A DNA stretch of 5,804 nucleotides from an uncultured Gammaproteobacteria bacterium (GTDB lineage Bacteria > Pseudomonadota > Gammaproteobacteria > GCA-2729495): assembly GCA_947258805.1 (NCBI GenBank), contig CAMYJV010000155.1, positions 3,458-9,261 of the forward strand, read 5' to 3'. The stretch's first letter is position 1. Every line of letters starts with the position of its first letter. Shown piece by piece: positions 4,485 through 5,804 of this stretch. The position numbers and the translations under genes are program-made. Under the pieces are notes generated by a model. The model was given only the letters and a program-made list of their open reading frames with translations, had not been told where the DNA came from and made no database searches.

Positions 4485-5321
4485 ATGAACTGGAACCCTG
4501 AACGCATCCCTGCCGCCGCGCTGCTGGCGTGCCTGGCACTGGCCTCGGCTGACGCGGCCCTCGCGGCGACCGTCAGCAAGAAACCCGACGGCCCCACCAT
4601 TCGGCTGTTCCCCACCACCGTGGTGGAAGACCTGCGCCAGACCAGCACGGTGGCGCGCGAAATGGAAACCGGCCTGCAGGAAGTGATCGGCCGGCTCGAC
4701 CAGCAGCAGCAGCTTTACATCGACAGCAAGTGCGAGGGTGCGGAGGACGACCCCGGCTGCCAGCGCATGGCCAAGCAGCTCGGTGCCACGTACCTGGACA
4801 TGCTCGCGATCATGGAAGAGCGCCTGCCGGACATGGAACACACCGTGAACAACACCCGGCTGAGCCTGGAAAAACGCCTGCGCAGTGAACTCGGCAACAA
4901 GATGACGCCGTGGATGCTGCAGGACACCCTGCTCGCCGGCGTGCCCGAAGGCAACACCGCCCCGGCGCCCAAGCTGCGCGGCCGCTCCGGCATGCGCCTT
5001 TCCGAGCGCTTCAAGCAGTACTACCAGCTGGTCTCCACCTCGGGCAGCCGGGCCGACCAGTCTCTCGCCGTGCTCGCGGCCGACGTGTACCTGGACATGG
5101 AAGAAACCAGCCTGCTCATCGCCCGCACCCGCGAAGAAATCGCGCGCGCCACGGTGATGGAACAGGTGAACCAGAGCTTCGGCATCGTCACGCCCGAGAT
5201 GATGGAAGTGGTGGGCGGCGTGAAGTCGATCCTGTTCGGCGAGACCGGCACCGACATCCAGATTGCCGGCCCGCCGCCGGCCCAGGTCGAGCAGGCCTAC
5301 CAGAGCCCGCTCGCTTACTGA
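4485..5321 (+). CDS. Exported helical protein of unknown function
   Basis: A 278-residue protein that I do not recognise. It opens with a signal peptide (hydrophobic 8-28; likely signal peptidase I cleavage near ALA/AT at about 27-28; the Cys at 16 is not in a good lipobox). The mature chain is mostly predicted helix, rich in Glu, Gln, Leu and Arg. Stretches with coiled-coil character are about 44-78 (VVEDLRQTSTVAREMETGL onward), 93-135 and 165-225, with C83 and C92 nine residues apart in SKCEGAEDDPGCQ, a possible disulfide loop. A Pro/Ala linker (about 152-165) splits two helical halves; the C-terminus is GPPPAQVEQAYQSPLAY. It is probably periplasmic. It is the first gene of an operon with a lipoprotein 43 nt downstream and has a PhoP-box-like promoter, which suggests envelope duty under the local two-component system. 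Confidence 0.85.
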   Translation: MNWNPERIPAAALLACLALASADAALAATVSKKPDGPTIRLFPTTVVEDLRQTSTVAREMETGLQEVIGRLDQQQQLYIDSKCEGAEDDPGCQRMAKQLGATYLDMLAIMEERLPDMEHTVNNTRLSLEKRLRSELGNKMTPWMLQDTLLAGVPEGNTAPAPKLRGRSGMRLSERFKQYYQLVSTSGSRADQSLAVLAADVYLDMEETSLLIARTREEIARATVMEQVNQSFGIVTPEMMEVVGGVKSILFGETGTDIQIAGPPPAQVEQAYQSPLAY

Positions 5322-5364
5322 TCCGGACTAATCGCCCGCACACCCGAACCAGGGAGAACCTGAC

Positions 5365-5804
5365 ATGAACACCACCTACCCCCTCAAAAGCCTTGCTGGC
5401 CTGGCCGGCCTGCTGGCCACCGCCGCGCTGCTCACCTCCTGCGCGACCGCGCCACCGCCGTGTAACAGCCCGACGACCAAGAACCTGAGCGCGGCCGTTG
5501 AACAGGTGCAGGACGAACTGCTGAACGGCTGCGAAGCCCAGTTCGACCGTTACTACGACGAACTGCTCACCATCGCCGAAGGCGACCCGCGCCCGGAGAA
5601 CAAGCGTGCCTTCAGCGAATTCCTGGTCTGGTCCAAGGACCAGGGCCTGTTGAGCCGTCGCCAGGCCGAGCGCTACTACAACCAGTACTTCAACGTGAAG
5701 TTCGTGGCGCTGGAAGGCGAATACAACAACTGCTCGCACACCTGCCCCCGCCGCGACCTGGTGTACCGCAACATGGAACGCGAGCTGAACGCGAAGGAAC
5801 GTGG
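5365..5804 (+). CDS. Putative lipoprotein of unknown function (3' end outside window)
   Basis: 146 complete codons are visible and the frame is open at the window edge. The N-terminus is a lipoprotein signal: hydrophobic LAGLAGLLATAALL followed by the lipobox LTSC with Cys26 as the lipidation site; residue 27 is Ala, so outer-membrane sorting is expected. The mature part is helical and charged (SAAVEQVQDELLNGCEAQFD, ERYYNQYFNVKF), with further Cys at 33, 56, 123 and 127 and several YY pairs. AGGGAG ends 8 nt before ATG 5365. The 43-nt gap to the preceding gene holds no promoter or terminator that I can see, so the two are probably co-transcribed and may act together, for example as a periplasmic/outer-membrane pair. 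I do not recognise the family. Confidence 0.85.
   Translation, partial: MNTTYPLKSLAGLAGLLATAALLTSCATAPPPCNSPTTKNLSAAVEQVQDELLNGCEAQFDRYYDELLTIAEGDPRPENKRAFSEFLVWSKDQGLLSRRQAERYYNQYFNVKFVALEGEYNNCSHTCPRRDLVYRNMERELNAKER

Noticed and set aside
5188..5739. 183-codon minus-strand frame across the end of the helical-protein gene and the lipoprotein gene
   Set aside because: It spans two well-supported plus-strand genes and their spacer and has no recognisable features of its own.

Overview
This window comes from a high-GC bacterium, most likely a gammaproteobacterium. The grounds are strong GC bias at third codon positions, canonical Shine-Dalgarno sites, a PhoP/PhoQ-type two-component pair, a glycine-zipper/PepSY envelope operon and REP-like intergenic hairpins. 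The species cannot be named from the sequence alone.

Layout. (1) Positions 1-2322, minus strand: a four-gene operon read in the order glycine-zipper envelope protein, PepSY-domain periplasmic protein (TTG start, 2 nt after the previous stop), OmpR/PhoP-family response regulator, PhoQ-like sensor kinase (its C-terminal half lies beyond position 1). (2) 2323-2686: a 364-nt divergent control region with one promoter on each side and, between them, two head-to-head REP-like hairpins. (3) 2687-3157, plus strand: a secreted, extremely Arg/His-rich protein with 10-residue HWR repeats, followed by a strong intrinsic terminator. (4) 3242-4212, minus strand: a toxin-antitoxin island, made of an addiction-module antitoxin and RelE/ParE-type toxin overlapping by 4 nt, followed by a NadS/HigA-like antitoxin with its own promoter and palindromic operator but no adjacent toxin of its own. 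(5) 4213-4484: intergenic DNA with a palindrome near the TA start, a long inverted repeat and a promoter. (6) 4485-5804, plus strand: an exported helical protein of unknown function followed by a lipoprotein (partial at the window end), probably one operon.

Main observation: three promoters in the window share one architecture, GTTCAG-N5-(G/A)TTCA(G/T)-N11-TANNNT. They lie before the two-component operon (minus strand, 2406-2439), before the Arg/His-rich protein (2606-2639) and before the two-gene operon (4398-4431). The 11-bp period and the position over the -35 region match how PhoP-type regulators bind and activate. The simplest reading is that the response regulator encoded here controls its own operon and both neighbouring envelope operons, giving a compact local envelope-response regulon into which a TA cassette has been placed. 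The box architecture is read directly from the sequence; the regulator assignment is inference.
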